A stretch of DNA of 64,000 nucleotides, taken from positions 453,279 through 517,278 of the forward strand of contig NW_024468525.1 of assembly GCF_001632365.1 (NCBI RefSeq), written 5' to 3'. The position numbers and the translations under genes are program-made. The notes beneath the pieces were generated by a model. That model had not been told where the DNA came from and did not search any database. It saw nothing but the letters and a program-made list of their open reading frames with translations. Positions 23,559 to 35,971 of this stretch are shown one piece after another. This DNA is from Laetiporus sulphureus 93-53. Lineage: Eukaryota; Basidiomycota; Agaricomycetes; Polyporales; Laetiporaceae. Every line of letters begins with the position of its first letter. Position 1 is the first letter of the stretch.

Positions 23559-25379
23559 ATGACTATTCCTCTCAATGGCACCACTCATATTCACGATGAG
23601 ATCGAGGCCCCTGCTCGTCCAAGAGATGTTGGTATCCTCGCGATGGAGATGTATTTCCCTCGTCGGGTGAGCTACAATGGTTTCGTGGCCTCAGCTGGTC
23701 CACTCACGCGTAGCCTTTTAGTGCATCTCGGAGGAGGAATTGGAAGAGTTCGATGGCGTCTCGAAGGGAAAATATACCATTGGCCTTGGGCAAAAGTTCA
23801 TGGCATGCTGCGATGACCGTGAAGACATCAATACCTTCGCACTGACCGGTACGTGTCAGCTCACCAATACCTGCAACTCGACAGCTCACGCAACAGAACT
23901 CCAGCTGTCAACAACCTGCTCGAGAAGTACGACGTGGACCCAAAGTCGATCGGTCGCATTGACGTCGGCACGGAAACCATCATCGACAAGTCAAAAGCAA
24001 CCAAGACCGTGCTCATGGACCTTTTCGCCGAGGCCGGCAACTCGGACATCGAGGGTGTAGACTCGAAGAACGCGTGCTACGGTTCGACTGCCGCGCTGTT
24101 CAACGCCGTCAACTGGGTCGAGTCGTCATCGTGGGATGGCCGGAACGCGATTGTCGTCGGCGGCGACATTGCCATCTATGCTGAAGGTTCTGGTCGGCCG
24201 ACGGGCGGTGCTGGTGCTTTCGCGATGCTGATCGGCCCCAATGCGCCTCTTGTGCTCGAACGTGAGTAGCAGTCTAAATATGCAAGGCTCGAGCGCTCTG
24301 TTCTCGCTCGCACCGTGCCGTGCGCTATCATAGCGGCGATTGCGGCGAACGCGCCGGTCTATCCTCGTATTTTCCCATGCATTCTCAAGTGTACTAATCA
24401 TGCTCTTCTGCTGAATAGCCATCCATGGCACGCACATGGTCAACACGTATGACTTTTACAAGCCAAAGCTTGACTCGGAGTATCCCCAGGTCGACGGTCC
24501 GCTCTCCATCACCACCTACGTCTCCGCCATCGATGCCGCCTACTCTGCGTTCCGCCGGAAACACGCGCGTGCGAAGAAGACCGCGAGTCTGAACGGCAAT
24601 GGCGATGCGGCGGCACTCGCTTCGTTCTCTCTGGAGGATGTCGACTACCCCGTCTTCCACAGTCCCTACGGCAAGATGGTGCAGAAAGCACACGCACGCC
24701 TTGTGAGTACCCTTGCCCTTCCGTAGCATGCATGCACCTCAACTTTCGTTCATTAGGTTTACAATGACTTCAAAACGAAGCCTTCCTCATCGAAGTACGC
24801 TAGCGTACCCAATCCCGAAGCCATCCTCGCACAGCCCTACAAAGAATCATTGACCGACAAGACGCTCGAAAAGACCTTCATGGCCGTCGCAAAGAAGGAG
24901 TTCGAGAGCACCGTCGAGCACTCGATGCGCTGCGCACGGCGATGCGGCAACATGTACACCGCGTCGCTGTATGGCGGTCTCGCATCGCTGCTCGCGAGCA
25001 TCGAGCCCACAGACCTCCGGGGCAAGCGCATCAGTATGTTCGCGTTTGGCAGCGGCCTCGCGAGCAGCTTCTTCACAATCCGCGTTAAGGGCGACACGGC
25101 GCAGATTAGGGAGAAGATGGACCTCATCGACCGTCTCGCGAGCATGCAGGTCGTGCCCTGCCAGGAATACGTCGACGCCTTGGAGGTAAGCCGGATGGTT
25201 TTATCGCCGAGCTAATTGTAGCTTGACATTGCTTCGCTTTGCAGCTTCGGGAGAAGAACCACAACGCAGGCTCGTACACTCCTGAGGGCTCGCTCGACAA
25301 CATCTGGCCGGGCGGGTTCTACCTCGAGAGTATCGACAGCAAGTACAGACGCAAGTATGGCCGCAAGGCCAAGGCATGA
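23559..25379 (+). CDS. ERG13: Hydroxymethylglutaryl-CoA synthase
   Basis: Condenses acetyl-CoA with acetoacetyl-CoA to HMG-CoA, the second committed step of the mevalonate pathway to sterols, dolichol and other isoprenoids; cytosolic. Exon 1 starts [14 protein letters not shown] and contains [16 protein letters not shown]. Exon 2 has [24 protein letters not shown]. Exon 3 contains [20 protein letters not shown] and the catalytic Cys in [15 protein letters not shown], then [19 protein letters not shown]. Exon 4 has [20 protein letters not shown] with the conserved H and [16 protein letters not shown] with the catalytic His. Exon 5 has the [10 protein letters not shown] and GSGLASSFF segments, and the last exon ends in YGRKAKA. 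The glutamate of the active site is in the GDIAIYAEG region. An intron of about 157 bp (24271-24418) is longer than its neighbours. All key residues are present and the gene looks intact. Confidence 0.95.
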
Positions 25380-25687
25380 ACAACTTCCGGCCCCTTCTCT
25401 TTTCCGCTATCAACTCGCATCGTGATATCCATCTCGCCAGCATGAAAGCATCGCATATCATATGTACTATCACACTGCTTTTTGTTTCGTTCCTCACTTA
25501 TTTCTCGGTGCTTGTTGCTTTCGGTGTCGGATCGAAGTTCGTATGGCTGATCGTCGGGCTTCGCTTAGAGTTCGTGCATTCATAGATTCATACATGTAGT
25601 AGTAACATTTGCACGGTGTTTATCGAATACTAATGGAAGCTATGGGTATCTGAAACACAGGCGTGACTCGAGCTGCATATATCCTGC

Positions 25688-27552
25688 CTACAGCGATGCC
25701 GGCTCAAGCTGGACCTGAAATCACCATCAGCACTGGTCATGACCTGAACGAAACTAACGATGCCCACCTCACACAGCACCTTCTTTACCCTCACCGAGAC
25801 GTACTCGTGCAATCCTGTTAGGAACTTAGCGATTGGCTCGCACTCCGTGCAGTAACATCCCTCCTGGTAGGAGCGCAAGAACACACCCTGGTCGTATTCC
25901 CGCTCATCCTCGTCCGTCTTGTGCTCCTTGCCCATCGCGTCCGTCACATTGTCATAGATCCAGTCCCGCGCGCATTTGTGGCACATTTTCCGTCTGAAGT
26001 GCATCGCAGCACCGCTTTGTCCGCACGAAGAACAGGTGGGCGGCGCGTCCTCCTGCTTTGGCACGTCCTCTTGCTTTGGCATGCTCTCCTGCTCCGGCGC
26101 GCTCCCTGACGCCGGTGGTGGTGGCGGCTGAAGGCCGTCCCCCTCGGCGGGCTTTGTCTCGTCCGCTTCTTCAGTTGTTTGCTTGTCCTCAGTTAGCGAC
26201 GCTTTCTTCTCCTCGCTGATCTCAGGTTTTTCTTCAGACGAAGACGTGGCTTCGCCCTCTTTGTGCTCTTCCTTCACCGATGCCCCTTGCAAATCACCCT
26301 CATCAGGCTTGGGCAGATCCCAAAGTGCATCCAGGTTTAATTGCTCGTTCTCTCTCGTCACCGCCTCGCGGCACGCCCGACGGTACCTAAGCAATCTGCG
26401 CAACACGTCCGCGGGAGTCCTTTCCATCTCGTCTACGTAGACCTGCTCAGCATAGGCGAATCTGAGACTCCGCATCGCCGCCTCCTGCGCATATGGATGT
26501 AGCTCCGGACCCGAGCGCGCGACGATGAGGAAGGCGCGCACAGACTTGCGATATGCGAAGTCCTCCCATTCGTTCTTGAGGGCGTTGGACACGCGCGTCA
26601 TCTGATACTTGGCGGCTGCTTGCATGAGAGAATCCAGCAGTGATAAATTCTCGCCGATCAGCTTGCCCTGGTCGATGGGATAGCAAAGCTTGACGAGAAC
26701 CGACAATGTGCGGCTGTCCTCGGGCAGGTTCAAGGTAGAGATGCTGTTTTCCGAAACAGACGGCTTCGGTGGTGCAGCAGAATTGAGCATGTCACGTAGG
26801 ACGGGAGATGCCAAGGATAGGATGATCTGGTGCGCTGGGAAGTCGACTCCGTCCGAGGAGCGACAGGTGACGTCTGTGTATGCGTGAGCGTAAAAGTCGA
26901 CCTGAGGCACGTCCTCTTCCTCAGCAGTCTGTTCGACGTCGGATGGGGCCGGACTGCAGAAGCTGAACGAGCCGTCCACTTGTCCATTCAAGCGCTGGAA
27001 GTGCAACAGCCTGAAGTAGGCACCTGCAGATATCTCGTGCATCTCCGGTGGAAACTCGTCGAGTAAGGAGTGTGACATGGCTTGCTGAGCGGCGTGCAAC
27101 GCCTCTGACTCCAGATGCAAGCGGCATGCGACGGCCCAGACGCGGAGCGGCTCACTCGCGGCGAACGACCGTAGCTTCTTGCAGAGGACGGCCGTCGCCT
27201 GCTCCATCTCGTACTTCGTAGCCGCCTCCAATATGCCTCGCACCGCTTCCAGGTCAGTCAGCAGGGGATCGGCAATCGGATAACATACGCGCAGGAGATT
27301 GTCGAGCGTCGTGCTGTCCTCCGTCATCGCAACAACTGGACGACCATCCCTTGTGTCCGCGCTGTCCTCCTGTGGGTTTTCAGGATTTGGAGGCTGGGGC
27401 AAGCTGAACATGTTCGCGAATAAGGGAGAGGCCTCCGCGAGGATCACGCTGTGCACGCGAAAGTCGACGCCATCGGAAGACCGGAGGATGATGTCTGCGG
27501 CTACATTGTCAAACGGTGGCGAAGCGTCGGTGGAGGCAGCACGAGATTGCAT
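25688..27552 (-). CDS. Tandem BTB/POZ protein with Cys-rich tail (member C)
   Basis: About 603 residues: exon 1 27552-25768, a 53-bp intron, and a nine-codon last exon at 25714-25688. BTB1 (about 13-125) reads FDNVAADIILRSSDGVDFRV, HSVILAEASPLFANMF and LLRVCYP. BTB2 (about 225-340) reads YTDVTCRSSDGVDFPA, HQIILSLASPVLRDML and LVKLCYP. The linker motifs are PPEMHEISAGAYFRLLHF and DEMERTPADVLRRLLRY. Residues about 420-490 form a long acidic Lys/Glu/Pro-rich disordered spacer that includes the near-repeat MPKQEDVPKQEDAPP. The tail has CSSCG, CHKC and CYCTEC, which could build one or two zinc sites. This is the largest family member here, and it is closest to D in its second BTB. Confidence 0.82.
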
Positions 27553-28249
27553 GAGGTGGTTGGGGAAGGAGCGACGGGTCTGAGCTGGAGGCTATCTGTG
27601 GTTGATGGTTGTGACCACACGCACCTGATCCACGCTGCTGAGAAGCGCTGTGCTGCCCGTTTCAGACAAGAAAGCCCTGTGTGGTACACTGTCTGACACT
27701 TTTAAGTAATGGGATAATAGGACTTCTGCAGCTGCAGATGACATGTTGGCACCAAGAAAGGGTGGCGGAAGAGCGTGCAATTGATCTCGGTCTGATCGTC
27801 CAAAATACTGAGCGTCAAAGGTATTGCCTTTTGATTCTAACATGTACAAACAACTGACCGAGGCTGCCACCGGAACTTCAACAATATTACTTGGCCGAAC
27901 ATAAGATACAAAGTTTACGTATTGAGCTCTGCAGTACTTGGTACAGAGAAGGCAGCGCATAAAACTCCCCCGAGAATTTTGCGTCAATAATGCCGTTGCA
28001 TGCCCGTTGCCCAAGGCCATCGACCGGCAACATACTATCACCTGAGTTGTTCTCAGATGCGAACAGTCATTGATCATCATGATTGTCACAGTACATATGC
28101 TATTGAGTCTTTGCCTCTGAAGGTCAGTATAATACACAAGCCATACAATCAGATAATCGTAGTCATACATGTGCGTCTGCAGCCGAAAGGTACCAATACA
28201 GCACCATTGATGCAAATATTCTACTTTGATTGAAAACCTGGGTCTGGTG
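27553..28249. other. Intergenic between members C and D
   Basis: A 232-codon reverse-strand ORF spans 27592-28290 but looks random (see rejected). Otherwise nothing recognised. Confidence 0.4.
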
Positions 28250-29882
28250 TCATGGCGTCTCAAGCTCAATCTAAATGAGGAGATTGCCAATTAGTGAGGC
28301 AATTAATACTGTTTTAAAGAAGGAAGTTTACCGAAGACAACGCGGTTCGATATTGCTCCTGGACATAATCCTCTGCCTCCTCCCAGAATGTCGCTATCTG
28401 CCCGCAGCTAGGGCACCAAAGATTGTTCTGGATTGAGAACAGTACGATGTCTTCTCCGTGGATGCCGGTCAATGCATCTGGCCGCGAGGCAAATGATGCC
28501 GATAGTCGTACAGTGACTTGTGCGTTCAGGCTTTTTTTCGCGCAATTTAAACAGGTCTTCCGCCGTGTTCTGTCTGGAAGAACCTCGGAGCACGAGGAGC
28601 ACTCTTGGATAGATCCTTCTACGGGTTCATCATTGTACGTAGACCAGAATGTCCCCAAGCCCAGCTCTCGGTTTATCCTCCCCATCGCATCACTTTCTTC
28701 GTCTCGATATCTGATGAGCCGATAGTAACATTCCGCAGCTGCCTGCTCCATCTGTTTAGTATACTCCTTATGCAGGTGTGCATACCGCATTGTGCGCGAC
28801 GCAGCTTCTCTGGCCAGATATTGGATGGGTGACTGGGCAGACAATAGATATGCCCGGAGTGGCTCTGGGCTAGCGAGCTTTCTCCACGCAGCTTTCACAG
28901 ACTCGCCAACCCTATCCATCCCATACTGCACCGTCGCTTGAAGGAGAGTCTCCACTATCGTCATATCGTCAATCAGCTCTTCAGGCTTTTCTAGGGGGTA
29001 ACAAAGCTTGAGGAGCAATGCAAGTATGCGACCGGGGATGTCGAGTCGGAGAACAGGCAGCCCAACCGGCACGGCAGCCTCCGTTCCTGCTTGCGTAGCT
29101 TTGTCAATCATGTCGCGAATGACAAGAGATGCCATCGACAGCACGATCCTATGCGCACGGAAATCTGTCCCGTCCGAAGACCGGCAAACAAGATCAGCAT
29201 AGGGATGATCGAAGAACTGATCCATCGCTGTCTCAGACACGCTCGTGCTGGCGATTGGTTCCTTCGTCTGGTCATTTTTTGCCGGTGAAGATGCTCGATT
29301 GAGAAATGTGAAAGTGTCGTCCACCCGCCCATCCTGGCGACGGTACTCCAGAAGACGGAAGAACGCGCCTGCAAACACGCCCTCCATCTTCATCTCTGGC
29401 GGCATATTGTCCAAGATTGGCCGGTTTAACGTGTGCTTTGCAGCGACACGAGCCTCGTCTTCGAGTTGGAAATGACATGCCATAGCCCAGACGCGAAGTG
29501 GCTCTCTCTCAGAGAAAGAGCGCAACGCCTCTATCGCTAAGAACTTCGCTTGATCCATCTCATATTTGATGGATGCTTCCAGCACTAACTGGACATCCTT
29601 CAAGTCTTCCAATACCGGATCGATGACCGGATAACAGAACCGAAGGAGATTGTTGAGGGTTGTGCTATCCTCTGAAAGTATGACCACAGGACGTCCGTCG
29701 GTAGCTACGGTGTCCCCTACTTGGCTGAGCCTACGTTTGAAAAAAGGAGAGGCCTCGATCAAGATGACACTATGCACGCGGAAATCGATGAGATCGGAAG
29801 AGCGAAGGATAGTATCGGCCGCAGCATTGTTGAAGGGGCTCGGTGCATCAGCAGCTGGCTGCGGTGAAGAGGGAGGATCCAT
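28250..29882 (-). CDS. Tandem BTB/POZ protein with Cys-rich tail (member D)
   Basis: About 523 residues. I start at the Met at 29882 (MDPPSSPQPAADAPSPFNNA) rather than the upstream in-frame Met at 30131, because the extra 83 residues look non-coding and paralogs begin at this distance from BTB1. BTB1 reads FNNAAADTILRSSDLIDFRV, HSVILIEASPFF and LLRFCYP; BTB2 reads YADLVCRSSDGTDFRA, HRIVLSMASLVIRDMI and LLKLCYP. Linkers are PPEMKMEGVFAGAFFRLLEY and KQMEQAAAECYYRLIRY. The tail has CSSC, CLNC and CPSC pairs. A 61-bp intron (28271-28331) leads to a seven-codon last exon ending ELETP, parallel to member C's last exon. Lies head-to-tail with C, suggesting tandem duplication. Confidence 0.82.
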
Positions 29883-30359
29883 GGTTTGCCGATGATTCTG
29901 TGAACGAGGATGTGAGCGTGTGTTGCAGCCGCTGCGAATGCGTCCATCGTTGCAAACAGCAGATGTGATTGCCGGTATTTGCCGAGCGAAGGTTAATATT
30001 CGGTAAATCAAATTGTAGTAGAAAGTCACTCTAGTCGGAGGTCTGTAGATCCAAAGGCGCATATATTTATGTTCGCTACAAGCGGCGCATGCTTCGCATA
30101 GTATGTAGAAGCCTTTAACTGTAGAGCTCATCGCTACCTACAACATCAGGTCATCGATACTTTGCAAGGCTTACCAACATCTAACGAGAGACATACTACA
30201 ACAATGAGAGAAGCATATCACGGTGAAAAATAAGTGCAGACATGCAGGGCAAAATATCAGCGATGAGTCTAAGCAACAGCAGGGTAACCTCGAGTTGGTG
30301 GTCCTCGACGTCAAAGGTCGCAACAAAGATCGTAGATGCATTACCAGATGGACCCCCCC
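29883..30359. other. Sequence between member D and the assembly gap
   Basis: Promoter side of member D. No gene recognised; the run of C at 30353-30359 abuts the gap. Confidence 0.4.
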
Positions 30360-30459
30360 NNNNNNNNNNNNNNNNNNNNNNNNNNNNNNNNNNNNNNNNN
30401 NNNNNNNNNNNNNNNNNNNNNNNNNNNNNNNNNNNNNNNNNNNNNNNNNNNNNNNNNNN
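30360..30459. other. Assembly gap (100 N)
   Basis: Exactly 100 N, flanked by a run of C on the left and a run of G on the right. A round length suggests a gap of unknown true size, and sequence between members D and E may be missing. Confidence 0.97.
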
Positions 30460-30635
30460 GGGGGGACAGGGGAAGATCGGGTCATTCAACCGTCCAGCAC
30501 TGGCCCATGCATGCGCGAACTTCTGTCAGAGTGGGCGGATTTTGTCGCTCCTGTACCGACCTAGGAAGGACTCATTTACTTCCATTCCATAATCACCTTC
30601 GCGTCATGTCAGTCATCAGGAGGTAGATTTTGGCT

Positions 30636-32200
30636 TTAATATGGCATATAACTTGGCACTTGGGACACGATAGCGTCCACGTCTTGCTCAACAAGTGGCC
30701 ATATCTCGTGTACTGATCTCGCGACCTCCAAACTCGCACATGAGTCGCAGAACGGGATCGGAGTCTGCAGCTTCTTGAATACGATCATAAAATTCAGTAT
30801 ACCACTAGACGATGCACGCCGGACGTTGCCCCGGAACCCATTCCCGGGCATCAGCGCCTGCAATGCGCGCGCGACTGCTAATATCCAGCACGGACTTTGA
30901 TCATCGCTATTATCGCTCGATGCCGTGAGGCATTGTGGATGTGCGGAATCCCCCAGAGATCTAGCCTTGCGCGTCCACCATACTTGATCTAGAATAACAG
31001 CATTCACGGCTTGGATGCAATGTCGTTGATATTCGAGTAGCCGGAAGTAGATTCCAGCGGACGCTCGCTCCATCTCGGGAGATCTATCGTGCTGTAGCAG
31101 TAGCCCCCGGTCCAATCTTGCGGCTTCGATCGCTTGCTCCTGAAGGCCGAAACGACAAGCAATGAAGTATGCCGATAGCGGATCTTCCTCGCCCAAACAC
31201 GTAAAGCGTTTTAGCAATGTCTGAGCAACTCCGTTCATCTTGTACTTCCTTGCCGCTGCAAAAATGGCCGCCCACTGATCGATTCTGCCCATCGTCGCCT
31301 CTCCTGTGGCGGACTCGTGCACAGGATAGGCTAGCTGCAGGAGGTTGAAGAGGGTTGCTCCGTCTTCGAGTAAGGGTATGATCGGTAGACCGCATCTCCT
31401 CTCCTCGCAAACACTCCGAGTCGCGAGTAGTTCTCCGAGAACAGTGGATATCATCGAGATGATCACAGTATGCACTCGGAAGTCCATCAAATCGGCGGAA
31501 CGGAGTATCACATCCGCATTACTCATATCGAATGGACTTGGTGCGTCGATGATCTCCTTGGGTTCTCCTTGTCATTTTCTCGAAATTACATCGGGCCCAT
31601 TGCCATAGCAAAAAGATTCGGTAGGATCGCCGAATTCATTCAGCTCACAAAATTGGAGTAAGCGGTTGTATTGACCAGCCATAATGTCTTCCAGTTCTGG
31701 AACAAAGCTCGATTGACACTCTTGACGACGGACCTCCTCAGCGGCAGCGCGAGCGACATCTTCCAGATTCTGATGGCATGCAATAGCATAAACTCGCAGT
31801 GGTGCGGTAGGTATATGCATCCGCAGCAGCACCTTCACGAGTTCTGCGGCCTCGGTCATGTCATATTTGATGGCCGCTTGGAGAGTAGCACGGATGTCTT
31901 CAAGATTGCTCCAGGTGGGGTCGCTTACAGGGTAGCATAGTCGGAGCAAATTCAATAGAACAGTGCTGTGTTGCGGAATGAGGATTACTGGCATCCCGTC
32001 CGACATCTCTTGTTAAACAATTTGGTTCTCTCTACTGGACACTTCATATGCCTGAGGTAGAGAAAACGTGTTCTCAAAGAAGGCGGACGATTCGGCCAGA
32101 ATGACTTTGTGTACGCGGAATTCGACTTCATCGCACGACTTGAGTATCAGATCAGCGGATCGCTTAGTGAATGGATGGTTTGTCACGGGTTGCAGGCTAG
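30636..32200 (-). pseudogene. Tandem BTB/POZ pseudogene (member E)
   Basis: One continuous reading frame carries both BTB halves but is interrupted by two nonsense codons. From the N-terminus: HPFTKRSADLILKSCDEVEF and HKVILAESSAFFENTFSLPQ, then a TAA (about 32011-32013), PVILIPQHSTVLLNLLRLCYP and PELEDIMAGQYNRLLQF, then a TGA at 31572-31574, then KEIIDAPSPFDMSNADVILRSADLMDFRV, the second BTB, and PEMERASAGIYFRLLEY. The tail has a Cys-Asp-Ser-Cys pair. No ATG is in frame upstream; the plausible start MTEDSSTK is one base out of frame. The frame is otherwise kept, so decay looks recent. The 296-codon piece at 30636-31526 could still be expressed as a single-BTB protein. Confidence 0.75.
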
Positions 32201-32648
32201 ATGTGTTTTGTACTTGAGTCTTCAGTCATCTCTGATTGAGATAAATCTGCGACATGGTGGTTGGTAAGAGTTTCTGCGGGGTGATCAAGTATTCTCGATG
32301 GTGCATGTAATACCGACCTGACAACTCGTTGGTGAGCAGGCGCCACGTCTCGGCTCTTCTATGAATAGATATCTGATCCTAGGTACCTGTCAGCAAGCAC
32401 AGCCGCAAGTTGAAGAATTGAAGTGCCTAGCCGCAGAAGGACGTCCTGGTCTGAGACGCGGTGGCCGCGCGTCTCTTGAATCGCATCCACCCTTCGACTA
32501 CCCTTCGACTCAGTTAACTTGATTACCTCTTCAATTGACCCCGACGCCGCCTGCAGTGTATTGCTCCTTTGAATCATCGCGTCATAGGTTTCTGATCTTG
32601 GGGAGTCTCATCCACTCGGACTCCGCAGTCAACATTGTCTTCAGGGTC
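32201..32648. other. Intergenic, divergent from VPS9 gene
   Basis: Nothing recognised; likely the promoter of the VPS9-domain gene. Confidence 0.4.
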
Positions 32649-35535
32649 ATGACCTCTCCTCCGCCTCAGGAAATTCAAAGAATTAGTGAGGGTCTTCGTG
32701 AAATACGCATTGGCGACTCAAGAGATGACGTCCGTGCTCCTGATACCGAGCTCAATACATGGCAAGATCAGGTCCCGGAGTCCGTCGCTCGCGTGGAGCC
32801 GGAGGTTGAGCGGACACCACACCTTCCTGATCCTTCCTCAGTTAATTCATCGACGACGGCGGATTTTCATTCTGAGCTGGGGCAATCTCACACCCGTGCT
32901 AGTGAAGAAATCCTTCAGGAGTTCGATCCGCTCGCGAGCTCAGCGGAGAAAGCCACACGTGAGGCGTGGTCGAGTACATCCAAGAGCTCACTACCATCCA
33001 TCTCTGGTGCGCCATCGAACTCTACCAGTACCCAGACTACCGCGGCTCAAATTTCGGAATTGTCTCCAAGCCCATCTGCGCCGACTGAATCCTCGTCGCC
33101 AGCTCCGACCTTCCCCGCCCTTGCTGCAATTGCACGCTCTTTCTCTCTGCCCCTAGGAAATCGTAGCCGACGTCCACGTTCTCTTGATGTTGCTACGGTC
33201 GTTCCATCACCCTCTACGCTCTCTTCCCTTGTTCAACAACAGCGAGCAGCCCCAGCTGGCACGGCCACGGGGACTGAAGGCAATGACGTTCTATCTTCTG
33301 GAGGAAGTGGGGGTAGCACACCAGGTATCTTGGAGCCAGAGAGGACTAAAGGAGGGGCTGCGGATAGCCCTCCCTTTGACTTCCAAAGGTTCCTGGACCA
33401 AATGAAGTTGAAGGGTGCAGAGCCTGTAGCGAAGTACCTCCGGTCGTATGTCAGTGTCATTTTACATGTGCGATATTCCATTGACAATGCCACACCGCGG
33501 CCGTTTCTTGTTCAACACATTTTTTTGGCTATTGACGCAACAGATTTCTGAGCAACTTTGCCAAGAGAACGTTCACCGTAAACGACCAAGTGAAACTCAT
33601 CAACGATTTTCTCAACGTAAGTGCAATCTTGAGTCGAAGCAGTCGTGATGATTCACACTTGACATATCCAAAAGTTCATTTCAGACCGCATGCGTGAGAC
33701 CGATATCTGGCGGAACGCATCAACTTCCGAATTCGACAATGCTATGGAAGGCATGGAGAAACTGGTTATGAATAGGTTATATGACTTGTGCGTCATGTTG
33801 AGAACGTAACGTCTCGGACCCTGATTCTGACCCTGTCAACATAAGTACATTCACCCCTCAAGTCGTGCGCATGGTGCCTCCTCGCCCAGTCACAGTCGAC
33901 GATCTGGAAAAAGATCATGTACTCTCACAGCGTATTGCACTTTTCCAGTGGATTCAACCGAAACACCTGGACGTACTTGAGGGGGAGGGAAGCGAGGGCT
34001 TCCTCCTCTTTGCGCAACAAGGTTCGTGTCTAGCATTATCTGCAACAATTGCCATGCCATTCACGAATTGATTCATACATGTCCGCCATATTTCGTTGAT
34101 ATAACTGTATGGGACCCGACAGAACTCATCAAGGTCAATCATTACAAAGCGCCGCGGGACAAACTTATTTGCATCTTGAACTGTTGCAAGGTCATATTTG
34201 GTCCGCTGTCCGTCTGCTCACTCCGAGTCTTCGCGCTGATTTGAGAATTGCTCCGTCTGCTTATAACCTATTTGTAGGTATGATCCGACATTTGCGAATG
34301 GAGGAGAATGCGGACGCCTTTGTTCCTATCTTGATATACGTGGTTCTGAAAGCGAATCCTCCACATCTGTTGTCAAATGTCGAGTGAGAGACGATGTTAT
34401 GTAATCATGGATAGCACAACTGATTGCACGTAGGTTTATCAGCCGCTTTCGAAATCCTGCAAAACTGCAAAGTGAAGCGGGCTACTATTTGAGCAGTCTC
34501 GTAAGCGTCTAGATTCTGAGCTATTCCTGTGTGCTCATTGTAGCAGATGGGTGCCGTGTCTTTCATAGAGACGATGGACCATACGTCATTATCTAGTATC
34601 ACACAGGAGGAATTCGAGCGGTATGGGGTTTTCATTCATCCATAAACATCACGCACTGAATTTCTGTATCCAGGAATGTCGAAGAAGTCATCCAATCTCT
34701 TTCAAGCACTGAACCTACGACACCTGAATCAGCTACTCCATCCATGGCCAGGTCGCAAACGCCGACGACAAGCAGTGCATCGTCATCTCACTCAGGAGAA
34801 GAGTCTGCTCAGCTGTTGGCCCTTCCTACACCAGCTCAAGCCTTCGGTCAAGACGCCCGCCGCTTCTTGCAGAAAACAGGCGATACATTCTCGAAGCCGC
34901 TCAGCGCAATTAGCCGCATATTCAATGAGGTCTTGGACAATGCAGAGGAGTCACTTTCGTCATTCGCACCTGTAGATGCTGCTCGGAGCGAACAGCAGCG
35001 TCGGCAACAGATCGAAGAAGACCGTCGGCTCGCACAGACGCTTGGGCTTGCAGAAACGCAGGCATCGTATGCAGGGAATAGTCAGCAATCAGGCGGATAT
35101 AGTACTCCTTATCAAACGCGAGTCCGTCGTGTTCCAACCCCGGTTTCACCATCGCCTTCCATGGATTCCTTCCGCTTCGGTTCCTCTGCAGGGCCAGAGA
35201 TTCCTGCTCGGCAACGTACTGTATCCAATATCGACCAGCGTTCAACGATGAGCGCGTCGCAGAGCGCCTCTGCCATTCGATCCAGGCCTGGCTCTCAAGA
35301 TCTCCGACCACAGTCTGCACATGTCTCTCGGACGCCCACGCCGAGCCTGGACTTGGTAGGGCTGCAGGATGAGATTGACCGTGCGCACGAGAGAGCAGCC
35401 GTTGCAGCCCGGGAAACCCTAAAGCAGATCTTCCCGACTACCGATCCTGAGATTATGGAATGGGTGCTGGAGGCCAACGAGGGGGACCTCGGGAAGAGCA
35501 TCGAGGCCCTTTTGGAGATGAATAGTGGGACATAA
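32649..35535 (+). CDS. VPS9: VPS9-domain Rab5 guanine nucleotide exchange factor with C-terminal CUE domain
   Basis: Activates Rab5/Vps21 GTPases and binds ubiquitin for endosomal and vacuolar sorting. The start at 32649 (MTSPPPQEIQRISEGLREI) is preferred to an upstream in-frame Met. About 240 Ser/Pro-rich residues lead to FDFQRFLDQMKLKGAEPVAKYLRS. The following exons give FLSNFAKRTFTVNDQVKLINDFL, MRETDIWRNASTSEFDNAMEGMEKLVMNRLYD, then the VPS9 core: [75 protein letters not shown] and GYYLSSLMGAVSFIETMD, with the catalytic Asp and Tyr of the D-x-x-x-P-x-x-x-Y/V motif region. The last exon ends in a CUE domain (about 45 residues, ARETLKQIFPTTDPEIMEWV then LEANEGDLGKSIEALLEM). Domain order equals yeast Vps9. 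The introns are short. Confidence 0.9.
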
Positions 35536-35971
35536 TCTTGCGACTTGGAGTCCGCGCCTATGGGTTTACAATGATCCTTGCGGGCCTGACAGTGGAAGAG
35601 GCTGTTTAATTGCATCATTGCGATCATATCGCTCGTTCGCAGGTATTATTGCATGCGTGATCCGTAGCAAGGCTTCTTACCCGCGATTTCTGTGTATCTT
35701 GCTAGACGAATGACAACACTTCAAATCGCTTTAACGTTGGAGTTCGGCGGTTGCCCAGTCCTTCCTTGCTAGGAGTAAGATTTCATAGGCATGTTCAGCA
35801 TGCTTAAGATCGGGCTCGTTACAAATTAGTCTGGCCGCCCTCAGCGTCCAGCTGCTCCATAGGACGGGATGAGCGGCTGGTCAGTTCAATTGAACTGCCA
35901 GCCTCGGCGCACTTTCTTACGGGCTTTGACAGTCGGTCTATGGTACATTTTTCTTCGCTTCCCACCACAAC
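35536..35971. other. Intergenic
   Basis: Nothing recognised between the VPS9 gene and the MYND pseudogene. Confidence 0.4.

Noticed and set aside
27592..28290. 232-codon reverse-strand ORF between BTB members C and D
   Set aside because: Composition looks random, with no domain or plausible N-terminus, and it overlaps the probable promoter of member C. Chance open frame is more likely.
29883..30131. N-terminal extension of member D by 83 residues
   Set aside because: The extra residues are not protein-like and paralogs start close to the MDPPSS position; the downstream Met at 29882 is preferred.
30171..30626. ORFs running across the N gap
   Set aside because: They exist only because N codons are read as X; no evidence for coding.
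30636..31526. Independent single-BTB gene starting MSNADVIL
   Set aside because: The frame continues upstream through APSPFD and, past one TGA, into a first BTB half; it is better explained as the second half of a broken tandem-BTB gene.
32535..32648. Upstream start for the VPS9 gene
   Set aside because: The 38 extra residues are hydrophobic and unlike the family; the Met at 32649 begins the typical polar N-terminus.
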